Positions 15,981 to 49,588 of a stretch of DNA of 64,000 nucleotides are shown one piece after another. Source of the stretch: Glandiceps talaboti (lineage: Eukaryota; Hemichordata; Enteropneusta; Spengelidae); NCBI RefSeq assembly GCF_964340395.1, contig NC_135551.1, positions 26,626,880 through 26,690,879 of the forward strand, written 5' to 3'. Each line of letters opens with the position of its first letter. Within the stretch, counting starts at the first letter, position 1. Under the pieces are notes generated by a model. The model did no database searches. It worked only from the letters and a program-made list of their open reading frames with translations, and had not been told where the DNA came from. Made by a program: the position numbers and the translations under genes.

Positions 15981-17244
15981 GCTTATGTATGTAAACCTTA
16001 CTGTTATCAAATAGGACCAGATTTAAACTGAATCCCTTCCATGAGGGTAGTCTTGCAATTTCATGATTTTTGCAAGAAATTTAGCTATACATCTGTGATT
16101 TTTTCAAGTCCCAGTGAAAGTTAGTTGTCAAAAATGTTGTTCAAATGCCAGGAAAACTTGGCATTCTCGACTGCAGTCGGCTTTTGTGATCCCCTACATA
16201 CCCGGAATATGTACACCTGTTTCCACGGCAAATAATAAACGAATATGAAACCAGCATAACATTGCCATTACGCATCAGAAAGTTTACATACTTCATGGTA
16301 TGCATCGTAACAGTTGAACAACTTTAATATAGTGAAGTGACAAGGTATTATTGCCCTAGGTATCTTTTGTGTGGGTTATTGCATCATGGGAATCTGCAAA
16401 AATTCATAGTTGCACGATGAATATTCATGAGAGATGTTTCACACGAGCACTCAGGAGTCATTCATCGGGCAACCATGAATATATTATTTCTGCTGGCTGC
16501 CATAATGTAATATAGCCCACATGTTAAAACCTCACATGTGGAATCAGAAAACTTAGCTTTCAGGCTTGTCTGCCTCACAACAACGGTTCATGACCTAGGA
16601 TGTACAGAAATCTGTGCTTGGCTCAATTTAAAATTCCTACCAAGAGAAGTGCTAAATACAATTGGTGCTCAGATGTGTTTGCTCATGACTTCCTCCTCAG
16701 TCACACAGTGTAACACAATTAATTAAATTATGATGACGATGATGATGATGATGATGATAATGATGAGTAACAATTCATACTAGAAATACCCAACTAACAG
16801 GTGCCTGTCATTGTGTGACTGGTGCCCAATACTATATTCTGTGGTTACATATTTACTACAGTTATTTGCATACAAACATGACTTTAGAAATCTGCCATTT
16901 GAGTCGACACCTATCTTTTATAATAAAAACATTGTGGATACAGTATGTATCACATCATCAACCTCATTGCATGAAAGTCATTGAAACTCATGACTTACAG
17001 CACCCTCAAACCTTTAACCTGATTGGCTGCAAATGATGACTCGTTGCCCAATGGACAGTGGCTGTGTTACTGTTATATGTACATATAGGGCTTATTACAA
17101 ATACATCCATTTCACTGAGAATATATTGGATGTTTTGATTATTCAAGATGGGCTATGCTGTCTATGACAGTGTGATTGTTAATGCCAAGTATCTGGGACA
17201 ACACATGGGGCTAGGCAGTGAAGACAGCTTGATTCATGTGTGGA
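15979..17244. other. No recognisable gene; GAT microsatellite at about 16735-16770
   Basis: Open frames of about 60-75 codons occur (16538-16726, 16815-17036) but they show no motif, splice context or similarity I can name. A (GAT)n run is present at about 16735-16770. Confidence 0.4.
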
Positions 17245-17500
17245 TCGGGGGGGGGGGGGTACCACTGGTCAGATCTGGTAGGGGTGTGTGGCCGATGCTG
17301 TCAACCCCAGACCCCATTTTAGACCAATTTTGACCCAAAACCAATACCCCATTTTAGACCAGACCCAACAAATGTGAAAATGGGGACCCCATTTTAGACT
17401 TATTAGCTCTAAAATGAAGGTACCCATTTTAGACCAAAGGGCAAAAAACCCTACCCCAAAGGGTGGCATGTATACGTATACCCAATTAATGGGAGTACCC
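17245..17500 (-). repeat. GGTCTAAAATGGG-type dispersed repeat
   Basis: After a poly-G run (17247-17258), the minus strand shows the motif ggtctaaaatggg or close variants at least five times at irregular spacing, between 'gggtactccc' at one end and 'accagtggtacccccc' at the other. I recall this 'TCTAAAATGGG' pattern as a dispersed repeat in several marine invertebrate genomes, but cannot name the family. The Trp/Lys/Met/Gly-rich frame over it is not a gene. Confidence 0.5.
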
Positions 17501-18722
17501 CAGCACATGTGGCTGCATAAGAAAAATAAATGGAACACAGAAATCCAAAATGTCATTTCAGAGGTTTTTATGTTGTAGGTAAAATCAAATTAAGAGTCTG
17601 GGTGAACTCATTAGACACCCTGTTTACTTTAAGAGTGTGAAAATTAAAATAAACGAATATTCTGGAAGTATTTACCATGATTTTGATTCATTCATTTCAA
17701 TGGAAGAACATATCTCAATGATATATTTTGCATAATGCATCATTATTTTGCAATCTGTAAATCCATGCATATTCATTATCACATCTTGCATAAATAATCA
17801 AAAGTAATCTCATTACAGATGCATAACTTAAATAACAATACATTCATGTAGAATGTACCTCAGATACAAAATTTCCTGAAAATCAAAGCTCTTTAATTCT
17901 TTCAAAACGTTGCCATATGAAAGCCAGTTCTGGTACTTTTGAAATAGTATAAGAAATTTGGGGTTTCACCATCTCATTTTCAAGGAAATCATCAATCTTT
18001 TATTTTCCTATAGAGTTAACACAGTATTTGGTGGCCATATTGGATTTTCAAATGTATAAATTTGGATGTGACCTCTATTTCAAATATTTGTACGGTGAAC
18101 CCAGTCTATATACCAAATATAATCATGAAATGCGCTTTGAATCGCACAACAAATTATACTAATTTACATATGTTGATACCAAGGAATACTATTGATTCAA
18201 CCCAACAACTTTGAAGATTATATTCAACAAAAGTCTGTCCTGATATCACACTTATTAGGTCAAATTCAACATCAACATTTTTGCATTTGCAAAGAAATAT
18301 ATACATACATGCTTAGAATATTAAAAAAATGGATTTCTATAAGACAAAATAACAAATGCTGATGATATATATTTTATTGAACCCTATTTGTAGATTTCAA
18401 AATGGCAGAATCACATGTCTATCATCTAATTGTGAGGATGAATTGACATGGAGTAAAAATGGCACAAACAAACAGACAAACAAAACAAAGTCTCAATGCT
18501 GCTATTCCTGATCATGTTGGTAGCTTCACTGTAAAACATAAATATTTAGATCAGAATAAATGGATATTTTGCTATTAATTTATACTTCTTAGTGTTACAA
18601 GAAGCTTAGTATAGTATAATGCCTCACTGTAATAATGTATGGTACCAAGTGTGATCACATAATCGTAACAATGGTTGAACTTTTCAGACTAAGGGGTCTG
18701 CACTAATGATCTTGCATTTAAT
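17501..18722. other. GART 3' flank; no other gene seen
   Basis: AT-rich sequence containing the likely 3' UTR of GART. Minus-strand AATAAA signals occur at 18727-18722, overlapping the stop codon, and at 18378-18373. Nothing else is recognised. Confidence 0.5.
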
Positions 18723-39929
<21,207 letters not shown>

Positions 39930-40123
39930 TCTAGAAGCAATCTGATTAAAATCTGATGTGGTGAAAGCGGCTAAATGCTTCATTTACCTCTATTTCCATA
40001 GTTCTGTGTCGTTTGTTTTGTCCCGAGTGATCGCCACCTTCCCACCGAAGGCAGCGACCACTCGGGACAAAACAAATGGCACAAAATGACCACCACATCT
40101 GATTTTAACCAGATTGGTCTAGA
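39930..40123. mobile_element. 194-bp fold-back element
   Basis: The outer arms are 'tctagaagcaatctgatt...aaatctgatgtggtg' and the inverted 'caccacatctgatttt...agattggtctaga'. An inner, nearly perfect stem, 'gtttgttttgtcccgagtg' against 'cactcgggacaaaacaaa', surrounds a short centre at about 40045. No coding capacity. Confidence 0.75.
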
Positions 40124-41944
40124 AGTTAAACCATGATGTGTACAATTTTATACAGGTTTCGATTCCTTGCTCATTGTAGCTGAATAAGAGTGCCAGAAGG
40201 GTACATATACCAACAACCTAGCCCAGAAAGTTTTACTGGTGAACGACATTGTCAATCCAAATACTAGTAGCCAAGTTTCTGGGCTAACCGTCAAACTACA
40301 TTTCCCAGAAAATAGTGGTAAGTCTGACCGTATCTCACAATCATCTGAAATCTATAGCTGTTTCTCATTCAAAGCAGACTGGAAAGTCACGTGTTAGTAT
40401 TTCATAGAAAACTGTGACTTGTATATATCCACAGGCATGCAAGTGTTCCCCATCTATTTTCACTGTTTTCCACTGCTTTGTGTACACTTTGCAGTTGTCG
40501 CACACTAACCAAGCAACTACCTTCTAAAGTTAAACTGAAGTCTACTCTACTAACTTCTGATTTTTGGAATGGGATTCTTTCTTGGTTATGAGCTGCTTTT
40601 TGTTTCAAACCCTCAACTAAGCTGATAAACAAACATTCTCACTTTCTCATGATGGATAGTACAGGTAGCGTTAGAATCATCAGAATGGAAAGGGGACTGG
40701 TTGTTGAAGTTATTTTCATGCCATATTCCAACATTCAATAATAGTAAAAATAACAAAATGACAAGTTTAGGTAGATTTCAACATTTTATTATAACTCAAA
40801 TTACTGAGTTTGAGGTATCATGCAATGTACATGCCCTAAGTATTTAAATACCTCTACATGAGGGTGATCAGTTCTCAGTGTCTTTAAAAAAATAAAACGG
40901 ATGACCACACACAACAATGTTCAACCTCTTTATTACTGATCATTTCAACAAATTAAAATGCTCTTGGTTGCATGCAGTCAATGGTAATTTTTCATTCATC
41001 TTAAAGTTTTGTACTAGGAATCCATAAGATCATCTTAAAAATTCTTGGTAATAAAACTTTGGTGTTGAAATTTCACAGAATTCTATTATACGATGAACCA
41101 TCTTGTATCGTAGCTGTGCCAATTTAGTCATAATGATTCATTCAAAAGTTTAGTATATAGCCTAAGCTAAACAGTCGTAATACTATAGTCATAGTAATCT
41201 TGATATTTGATTTCTGTTGGGTTAGCACAGTAAAACCACCTCACACTGGGAAAGCTGATAAAGTTCACACAATTACAGCTTCATCCAAACACTACCATTC
41301 TGGGGAAGTTTCTTCTCACAAAACCAAAGAATTAGGCATTATCTGTGACCTCTCTGAAATGCTAGTAGAACCAAAATGTTTGCCAGCAAACCACAAATAA
41401 TTGTGACATCAGTGAAAATACTATGAGTGTAAAGTTATATTTTCATTGCAGATTCGCATGTTTGAGGTCATCTCTGGTGTCAAACTGATACAGAACGAGA
41501 TGGAATGCAAGTTTCAACTTGAAGCAACAACGGTCAAACATTTTTCAATATATATCCATTGGTACCAAGGTTTGATGTGTTTCCATACTTTCTAATTCAC
41601 TGGTAAACTGCTTTAGAGAAAAGAATTTCTCTTCCATCTGATAAATGATAAGATTTGATGTGCTGTACTTCATGTTTACTAAGCTTTGTTGCGTCAGCCG
41701 GGAAAAAAATGCTCTGGCTTGCAAAAATGTGTGACATTGAATAGTAACTAAAGCAAATCAAGCCGCCTCCCTATCGGTTGATTTCAAGATATGGCGCCTT
41801 GTCATAATTCTCAAAAAAATGACCAAGTCCTTATGGGGTTTTCTATCCATGCAAAGTCTTAAAAAAAGGAATATATTGCATTCAACAGTTTGATATACTC
41901 GCTGAAACGCAACAAAACATTAATGCACACACCATGTGTAGAGG
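40124..41944. other. DNAJC28 3' flank or 3' UTR; no other gene seen
   Basis: AT-rich sequence with minus-strand AATAAA at 40933-40928, which could end a long DNAJC28 transcript. Frames at 40402-40632 (-) and 41200-41400 (+) show no motif I recognise. Confidence 0.4.
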
Positions 41945-42038
41945 TAGTCTAGGACTAGTCCCTCTCTTCTCGCGGCTGAGCCGCTCGGTATACATAAACA
42001 GATTAGGGACGATAGTCACGAGTCTGGCAGCGAGACTA
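41945..42038. mobile_element. 94-bp hairpin repeat, copy 2, with 9-10-bp target duplication
   Basis: Nearly identical to 5456-5550. Here it is flanked by direct repeats GTGTAGAGG(T) at 41936-41945 and 42039-42048, which marks a clean insertion. The ends begin TAGTCT and end AGACTA. It lies 75 bp downstream of the DNAJC28 stop codon, so it is probably transcribed in that gene's 3' UTR. Confidence 0.75.
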
Positions 42039-42113
42039 GTGTAGAGGTTACTTCTGTAAATGATTGATGGACAATGCCAATCACTGCCAATGTACTCAAA
42101 ACTGATGTAAATG

Positions 42114-43295
42114 CTATTGTGTGTCAGTGTTCCCATCTCTAAAAACTTTAATGGTCAACTTCTGTCCAATCTTACTAAGAATTTCACCAAGCAGACCTCT
42201 TGACTTTTCACTCTTTCCCTGAGATTCTTCTATAGGGTTAAGCCCCTTGTCGTCCATAGGGTCTGTGTGGACATAATTTTCCTTAACCCTTCTAATTTCT
42301 CTTGCAGCACTCATGTGAGGCAGCTGTTGTCTTATAGTTGGTACAATCATATTCAACTTGTCAATGTTCTTATTAAGATCTCTGACAGCCATATCAAAGT
42401 CTGCAATGACTTTCTGCCATCGTTTCTGGTCATAGTATGAGAAGGGCTCCTTTCCAAATTTCTGTCTTTCTTTATGGATATTTTCCCTTACTTTTACTAT
42501 ATGTTTTCTAACTTCAGAATTGAGAGTAATCCATTCTGGAGCATAGCCATTGTTGATGAGAATTTTGTTAATATTATGTGTTGTGGTGTCCACTAGTGGG
42601 TTGTAGTCAGTCCGTGTTAATGGTTTTCCCTTGCCACTAAGGTTGTCAAATTCACCCTTTTCCATCGAATCTCGTATCATATCTTCCACTAGTCTGTGTA
42701 TAGCACTAGTGCTTTTCACTTGTCGGACCGCTTCTTTGTTTTTCACTACCATACTCTGTTCGTATTTGTCAGCTAGTTTACGTACCCTATATTCAAACGT
42801 ATGTTCGGACGCTTTGCTGGCCCTGTGCTGCTGGTATTGTCTCTGTCGTTGACTTGGTGTACCGTAACCAATACCATCGTATTCTAAATATTGCCGATGT
42901 TGTGGAGCTGTGTGTTTTATATCGAAGTTCTTTTCGATCGCTTTCTCAACATCATCTTCGTCTGAATCTTTGCCATTCTCCGATAATCTCGCCGATATTG
43001 TACGGTATGCTTCCTGTACTTGAGCAAATTTCTTCGCATCCGCAGTTGTCGACTTACTATCTGGGTGATAATGTTTGGCGAGTCTGATGTATGCACCTTT
43101 CAGTTGACTTGAATCACAGTCTTCGGGAATATTCAGCAGTTGGTAGCAATCCTTCAGGTTGCTGGCGATTTTATATCCAGCTGCCCCAGACGCGTACCGA
43201 GCGGAGAGAAACAGGCCTGGAAAATGAACTTTGAGACCGGACAAGTTTATGACCGATGCACGAAATAACCCAACTAGTGACAGTTTTGCGATCAT
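42114..43295 (-). CDS. DNAJC28: DnaJ homolog subfamily C member 28, single exon, 393 aa
   Basis: A J-domain protein of uncertain biochemical role, known in vertebrates as DNAJC28 (about 390 aa, also intronless in its coding part). The first ATG is at 43295 (MIAKLSLVGLFR); the frame is open a few codons upstream, but only through a GTG. The N-terminus is basic and free of acidic residues, fitting mitochondrial targeting (inference). The J domain covers about residues 47-110 with HPD at 77-79, then comes a charged linker. The DUF1992 domain is at about 197-267 (IHRLVEDMIRDSMEKGEFDN, then GKGKPL), with a helical C-terminus. It lies between GART and the Bmt2 gene, all on one strand. Its start codon is only 219 bp past the Bmt2 stop codon, so its promoter must be compact. 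Confidence 0.93.
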   Translation of the reverse strand: MIAKLSLVGLFRASVINLSGLKVHFPGLFLSARYASGAAGYKIASNLKDCYQLLNIPEDCDSSQLKGAYIRLAKHYHPDSKSTTADAKKFAQVQEAYRTISARLSENGKDSDEDDVEKAIEKNFDIKHTAPQHRQYLEYDGIGYGTPSQRQRQYQQHRASKASEHTFEYRVRKLADKYEQSMVVKNKEAVRQVKSTSAIHRLVEDMIRDSMEKGEFDNLSGKGKPLTRTDYNPLVDTTTHNINKILINNGYAPEWITLNSEVRKHIVKVRENIHKERQKFGKEPFSYYDQKRWQKVIADFDMAVRDLNKNIDKLNMIVPTIRQQLPHMSAAREIRRVKENYVHTDPMDDKGLNPIEESQGKSEKSRGLLGEILSKIGQKLTIKVFRDGNTDTQ

Positions 43296-43435
43296 TTTAG
43301 CCACAATTCACACGATAAAATACACAATATCCAAACCTAGCCACTTTTCTTCTTCATAAATTCACGTCAAACAGCATTGCACCAGATCGTCGAGTTCGCT
43401 GATGACGGTGACATGTCCGTGTTTACATCTCACCA

Positions 43436-43447
43436 GCCGCCATATTG
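43436..43447 (-). promoter_or_regulatory. YY1-type promoter motif of DNAJC28
   Basis: On the minus strand the sequence reads CAATATGGCGGC, an exact fit to the long YY1 site (CAANATGGCGGC) that in animal promoters usually lies just downstream of the start site. It is about 140 bp before the DNAJC28 ATG, in the 219-bp gap after the Bmt2 gene. The match is seen; the function is inferred. Confidence 0.5.
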
Positions 43448-43514
43448 AATAGTTGTGTAATTATTTCAATACATATCGTTGAGGGCGCTCGTATATTATC
43501 AAGCACCTTGATTT

Positions 43515-46500
43515 TCACTTTACCCATCTAAGAATTATCGAAAAATTATTCCTTTGCGTTCCATTCCTCACAAGTCTCTTTTTGAAATTTTTCTGTGAAA
43601 CAACTTCTCGCTTTTGAGCCATTAAATAGGTCAATTTTCGACTGTCATGAGTACAAATAGTGTGAAAACCAAGAGAGTTCAACATTTCTTTAAACAGCCC
43701 TTCTGAAAGGTATCTTGAATTTTCAAGGCATGCCAATGGAAGAACCACCTGTGAAAATAACAAATAACAGATACTTGATATGGACAAAGAATAAAGTAGG
43801 AAATGAAACCAGCAGCTTGAGTTATAGTTTCAGATAAAGTGCACAAACGTCCCAATAGACATATACCTTTATTTTGAGAAATATTTTTGTTTACCATCTA
43901 CTTTTGAAACAAAACTACATTTATACGTACACACATACATGCACGCATGCACATGCACACACACACAGAGACAGACAGATAGACAGAAGTATGTACGCAC
44001 ACACATACATACATAGAGTTATGAAGCTTCCAACCATAATATTGTATGAGGGGACTTGATAAATTAGCAAATGTTTATTGTGAAATCAGTTCTTAAGATA
44101 CCCTTAATGAACTCGACTACAATTTGTGTTTTTATTTGTGCTTCTATGAAGTGGATATAGAGGACCAAAGCTTACAAAAAGATATCCTTGGACTTTTAGT
44201 AAAGCGGTTGCTTTCTTCAGCATTTCTCCTCTTTTGACAGGATCCCCAACAAAATTGACGACCAAGCTGAGAACCAGTATGTCATACAGTTCACTACAAC
44301 TCTCCTGGAAAAGAAAAACAAACAAACTCTTTGTCATTTTCAAAAAAAAACCAAGATATTGTACTCAAGAAGTTTATAAGTAGGAAATATTGCAAAGCTG
44401 AACATTTTCATGTTGTTTTTAGTCCAATATGCCTATGCAAATTATTACTGATGTTGAGTTGGCAAATATGATGCATCTGTACACTGCAACAAAGATTTGT
44501 TTGCGATAATAAAGGAATTCTGACTGCATACAAATGATGCAGATTAAACAGAGTGGTCAGAGCTTAGGATGTGTATAATAAGTGTCCTTACCCAAAATGG
44601 TTGAACAGGTGTTCGCTCTGAGCATGGTTTTCAACAATATGAACTTGAACGCTGATTAAACTTCTTGTAACTGTAGAGGAATGTGTGTGTACTGGAAGCA
44701 AGGCAAGGGATGTGTCCCTGAAGAACCATAAAACTATTATGGGATATGCTGTAAAGATTAAAAGCATCCATCTTACCTGGTATTGTAAGAAATCAGCTTG
44801 TTGGATTTCCTTTCGTTGTGGATTCAAATCAATTGCTGTCGTCTTCAGCCACTTTTGTTTTTTATAATTTAAATCTAAAGCTCCAACATCAAGTAGGTCT
44901 AATGTACCCTTCAAAATAAACAAAAAATCAACCTGTATCTGTCATAAAAGCATAGTATTATTTAATAGGATTTAGCAAAGTTTTTAATGTTTTCATGTTA
45001 TTACCTCTGACAACAAGGTTTGGTAGAGGTTACGACAAAACGTATGAGATAAGGGATGCGAGTTCACTTTACAGCTGTAAGTGTATAATTGAAAGATCTC
45101 CTAATATGAATTTTTACCTCTGTCAGTTTCACATTGTAATCCTGTAATTTCTGTAATATCCATTTTGACGTGTTTGTGTTGCCATGGTGATATTCTCCTA
45201 ACTTAGACACTTGCTGGTATGTTTCGAGTCCACCTAACTGTGGGGGAAAAGAATCGAAATTTTTCATATTATCGCTCACTGCTATTAAATGACTTGACTT
45301 TGTGACATTTTAATATCACTTCATTCAATTTGAAGGCAGAAGGTTGTGATATGATTATTTGTCTGCAGTATGTAATATCAGCTACACTTTTAAAATAAAA
45401 TGGGTTTCACTCACACTTTGCTTTTTAAAATGTATACAAATATGTATGTATATAGTCTGTAACCCATACATTACTACCAGTACTGGCCCGTTACAATGAG
45501 TAACACTGAAGTAAAGTACTTTCTCTATGTGCTACACTCATTTATAGCATTTATATCAAGTGTAAAAGTATACTATTTCAATTGGTTTATTTACAAGCCT
45601 AGCATGTAGCCTTCTAATGTGGTCAATTAGCAAATGAAACAGTATACTTTACACTTGATATGGATGCTATAAACGATTGTGGTATATATATATAAAAAAA
45701 ATGCTTTACTTTGGTGTTATGGGTTGTAATTTTCTTCAGGCTTCAAGTTCACCCCCCCCCCCCCCACACACACACACACCCTCATAATAAAATATGACAT
45801 TCATACCATGCTTATCAATTATCACTCACTGATAGAGCTGAACAATATGAAGTTCCAGTAAAGGGTGACTACAGTAACAAGCAATGACAACTTACCTGTT
45901 CTATCTGTTTTTGAAGTGATTCACCTTTCTCCTGTTTTGCTTCAGCAGTTAATCTTGCATCACTCTTTATCTTCTCAAGTTCCTTATTCACCATGTGTAA
46001 TTTAGTTATAAGACTTTTGCTTTTCTGCCTGTTTTTACTGATGAAAAGATAGACATTTACTGTTTACAAAGGATCATTTAGCTGAAAGTGTTTGTTTACC
46101 GTAGTACGTTGAAACATGTCAATATGAATTTGTTATAAATGAGGAAAGAAAAGTGACACATGTACGATTTTGAACCCACACCCCCATAACACTAGTCAGA
46201 TGGCTTGCAAACCCAATATAAATGTTGATAAAATTTTACTTTTCATTCAATCAGCAGCTGAACAAATAGCTATTTTTGTTGCAATAAGACGAGCACTTGA
46301 ATTTGGAAATGCAATGTCTAGTTTTAACAGTCATTTGAACTTCATAGACACTTTCATGGAGATTTTTTATTGATAGATAGATAGATAGATTGATTGATTG
46401 ATTGATTGATTGAATCATTCATTGACTGAGTATACATAATAAATCTAAGGGGATTTATCAAAGATACAACACAAAGAAAAGAACAAAGACAAACAAAATC

Positions 46501-46689
46501 AAGCTCCATATTAACGAGAATCCCACTGCTTGTACGTTGTATTATATTTGTGTTTTGCTTGTAAGTTGTAATTTGTAAACAAAACTCAACAGAGTAAATC
46601 GAAGAATGTACTCACTGACGTTGGTGCGTGACAGGTTTCAAACTACGTTGACTTTTCCTTCGTTTCCGTTGTTGATTGTTTCGTGCCAT
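43515..46689 (-). CDS. BMT2: Bmt2-family rRNA adenine-N1 methyltransferase, 276 aa
   Basis: Six coding exons: 46689-46616, 46037-45896, 45237-45118, 44908-44777, 44304-44176 and 43748-43515, total 831 nt. The N-terminus is very basic (RNNQQRKRRKSQRSLKP), as for a nucleolar protein, then a short Lys/Glu helix. Next comes the family signature LGGLETYQQVSKLGE, with TSKWIL further on. A Rossmann methyltransferase core follows: LLDVGALDLN at the SAM site, AIDLNP, QQADFLQ, LSLVVNFV-D---RGEML and VLPLACLENSRYL. The tail has RNGTQRNNF. Yeast Bmt2 methylates one adenine of 25S rRNA; vertebrate SAMTOR belongs to the same Pfam family but acts as a SAM sensor for mTORC1. The basic start, short length and RNNF tail look more like fungal Bmt2 than SAMTOR, so I favour an rRNA enzyme, though this needs a tree. 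Confidence 0.8.
45491..45729. mobile_element. 239-bp TIR element in intron 2 of the Bmt2 gene
   Basis: The left end 'ttacaatgagtaacactgaa...gtaaag' and right end 'ctttactttggtgttatgggttgtaa' are inverted partners. Inner blocks 'tttatagcatttatatcaag' and 'cttgatatggatgctataaa' match too. No coding capacity. Confidence 0.65.
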
Positions 46690-47828
46690 TCTTATAGTAC
46701 CTGGTATGTAAGTGTTGAAATAAAGCACACCGATAACATTGGTATTAAATCAACATTCACGTTTCATCTCATGGAGGCAGCCATTTTTTCTTCTCTTGAA
46801 AAGCGTTGGTGGCGCACTACAAAAGCCTCGTGTTATAGCGCCCTCAATGTAAGTCTTGTGATCATGTTCACAAATAAGTTGTCATGTTTTTGAAGTTTGA
46901 ATACCAAAACACTATAATTTTATATTGTGTAATTTTTTTCTCTACTCTAAGCAAATCAATCAGCTCTTGTCAGAATCAATTATATTTTACAGAAGTGTAC
47001 TGAGCTCACTCATACACAATGAGGAAAGATACTCTAAGATGTCTACGCTGAAGTATGGTTCACTGATATCAACTGTGTTGTTTCTGAATGAGGAGCCTGT
47101 CATTGTTAACTAACTGGGAGGGATGGGGAGTTCACTCCAGAAAACACCAAGTCATTTTTTAAAAAAAAGTTCCTACTTCTCAGTCTAGAATTCTTCTTTC
47201 AATATTTCGCTTTAGTGAAGAATTTGTCAGAAAGGCACAAGTTGTTATTGCCTTTTATGCCAGGATGTTAAATTATTTGTGTAACCATGTGAATCAATAA
47301 GGAGAGTTGAGCTGTGTAAAGGAAACATAATTTCCATATTCAATGGCAACATAAAGCCAATCACAAAGGGATAGATTTCATGATAACTTTGAGGGGCTGA
47401 ACCACTGCTGTGAGAAATCACAATCTATATTTAGGTTTTAAATGCAATACCATTGGCAAATTTGTAATGTGAGTTGAGGGTAATAGCCCATAGCTAAAAT
47501 CAATGAGAGACATAGAATCTATACACTACCAGTGTCACAAAGAAACTTTTACTCTGTAACTTTATAATAGGATGTTTTGGACTAAGTTAATTTTTTTTTT
47601 TTAATAATCACACAATATCCAATGATGTGATCAAAATAAGCTATCTGATAAACAATACACTCTACTGATATGACTTTGTGTGGTTACCATGTAATGTTAT
47701 GAGGCTACATGTATTTTCTTGAAAAAAGGGGAAATGTGTTGTTTTTTTGTGAAGAATCTTACATGAATACTTAGATATATCATCATGTCTGCTAGAGAAA
47801 CAACAAACACACACACACACACACACAC

Positions 47829-47868
<40 letters not shown>

Positions 47869-48724
47869 TGGTATTTTCTTATTTGACAGAGTGACTTTAA
47901 TTTACAAGGTAAACCATCAAGGATACAAGATGTAATAAATGAAATACCATCACAGCAATTGGTAAGAAAGCTAAACTACATCACCTAGTGGCGAAAGTAA
48001 AATGATAAAATACAAACTTGTATGGTACAAAAAAACAAGCCTAAGTGTATCAAAACCATGTCATTTTTCAGATCAAACTTTTACATAATTAACAAAAAAA
48101 ATATTGGTAAAAAGTGAAAGCAAGTTTGATTGTACCTAATCAGCTTACATAAATATAATATTGCTTTGAGGATTTTTTTTCTTTTCACAAAAAGTGCTGT
48201 GAATAAAGGCCAATACCCAATAAGTTTGATACAAAGAGTTTAAATCAGTGACTGATGTTTAGTCTGTTGCGTTCTGTAAAAACATTCCCCTTCACAAATA
48301 AAATGATGTGTGCCGTCATAGTATTCAAAAACTGTATCTGATAACCGATGTAGCTGGACTGACTGGTAAGGAGAACATATACACCATCCATGATGTGTTG
48401 TTAAGCTATAGACAACTGCTATTAGAGTATACACAGCTATACAATTGAATAATGTTTACTGACGTGCAAATTTCAGGTGAGCTTATAGTGAATGCTGTAC
48501 ACTTCAACATGTTTAGAATATAGAGTAAAGTATCAGATAAGTCTTCTAAGGGGACACAATCTTTGAAATGCATATACTAAACATCAGTCAGAGATGTGGA
48601 CAGCAGCCCTGTCATTCTGTAGGCATCAAACTGGTCCCTCCCTATGGCCTTAAGACAAATAGTATCACTGTATGGTGGTGTTGACAGGTCTGAAATAACA
48701 TCTGTGGTAAATGTTAACAACATC
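46690..48724. other. Intergenic: Bmt2 promoter side and MYCBP 3' flank
   Basis: A YY1-like AAAAATGGCTGCC on the minus strand at 46776-46788 sits about 90 bp upstream of the Bmt2 ATG and may mark its promoter. (CA)n tracts lie at 47808-47866. The part nearest 48724 is probably MYCBP 3' UTR. No other gene is recognised. Confidence 0.4.
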
Positions 48725-49377
48725 TTAACTCTCAGTTGGCTGTTCACCTTCCTGTGATGGTTCATATTGCTGTAACTGTAAGATAAAAAAATAGGAAATG
48801 TCAGTGTTTTCCTATTACCAATACAATGAATCAAATAATGAAGCAAGTTCAGCTGTCATGGGAAACTGAAGATTACTGGACATGAGAGTATACATGTACA
48901 CTAGTCTGAATAAACAACCTCTACCATCAAAGTAGTTTCTTGATAATGCTTCTTTCAGAATGGGCTATGCTTGCAAAATATGACATTGAGAAATGTTGTT
49001 TGCTTAGATCACTTTATACATGTAATTGATATGACTGGTACAATGAGGCTATGTATCATTTATCTTCCCCATCAATGTGTGAATGATAACTTTTAATTTA
49101 TACAATATACACCATGTATGTTTCTGTTCCTATACCAAAGAACATTGACTTCCATTCTTATCCAAATGCCTAACACAAAATACAAACAATGGTTTCCTCA
49201 TTTGCATGTACATGTACACAAAATTATCCTGACTGCCCAATACCACAGTTTTGAGACTCCCTTTGTTTAATTGAAATATCCAGTTTAGAATTTTATCCTA
49301 TGGTTTACCTTTTTTATGTGTTTACAAAAAGCATATCTACAAAAATTTTGGTCCTACATATGTCTACACACACACAC

Positions 49378-49417
<40 letters not shown>

Positions 49418-49479
49418 TGACACACACACATATATTTACAGACAGACAGACTCATGTTATCACATACATGCATACATAC

Positions 49480-49510
<31 letters not shown>

Positions 49511-49555
49511 CATGTATATACATACATACATACATACATACATACATACATACAT

Positions 49556-49588
<33 letters not shown>

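Noticed and set aside
17269-17556. 95-codon Trp/Lys/Met-rich frame (minus)
   Set aside because: Product of the GGTCTAAAATGGG repeat read in one frame.
41200-41400. 66-codon plus-strand frame
   Set aside because: No motif or splice context; antisense to a probable DNAJC28 3' UTR.
43296-43304. Upstream start of DNAJC28 at 43304
   Set aside because: That codon is GTG; the first ATG in frame is at 43295.
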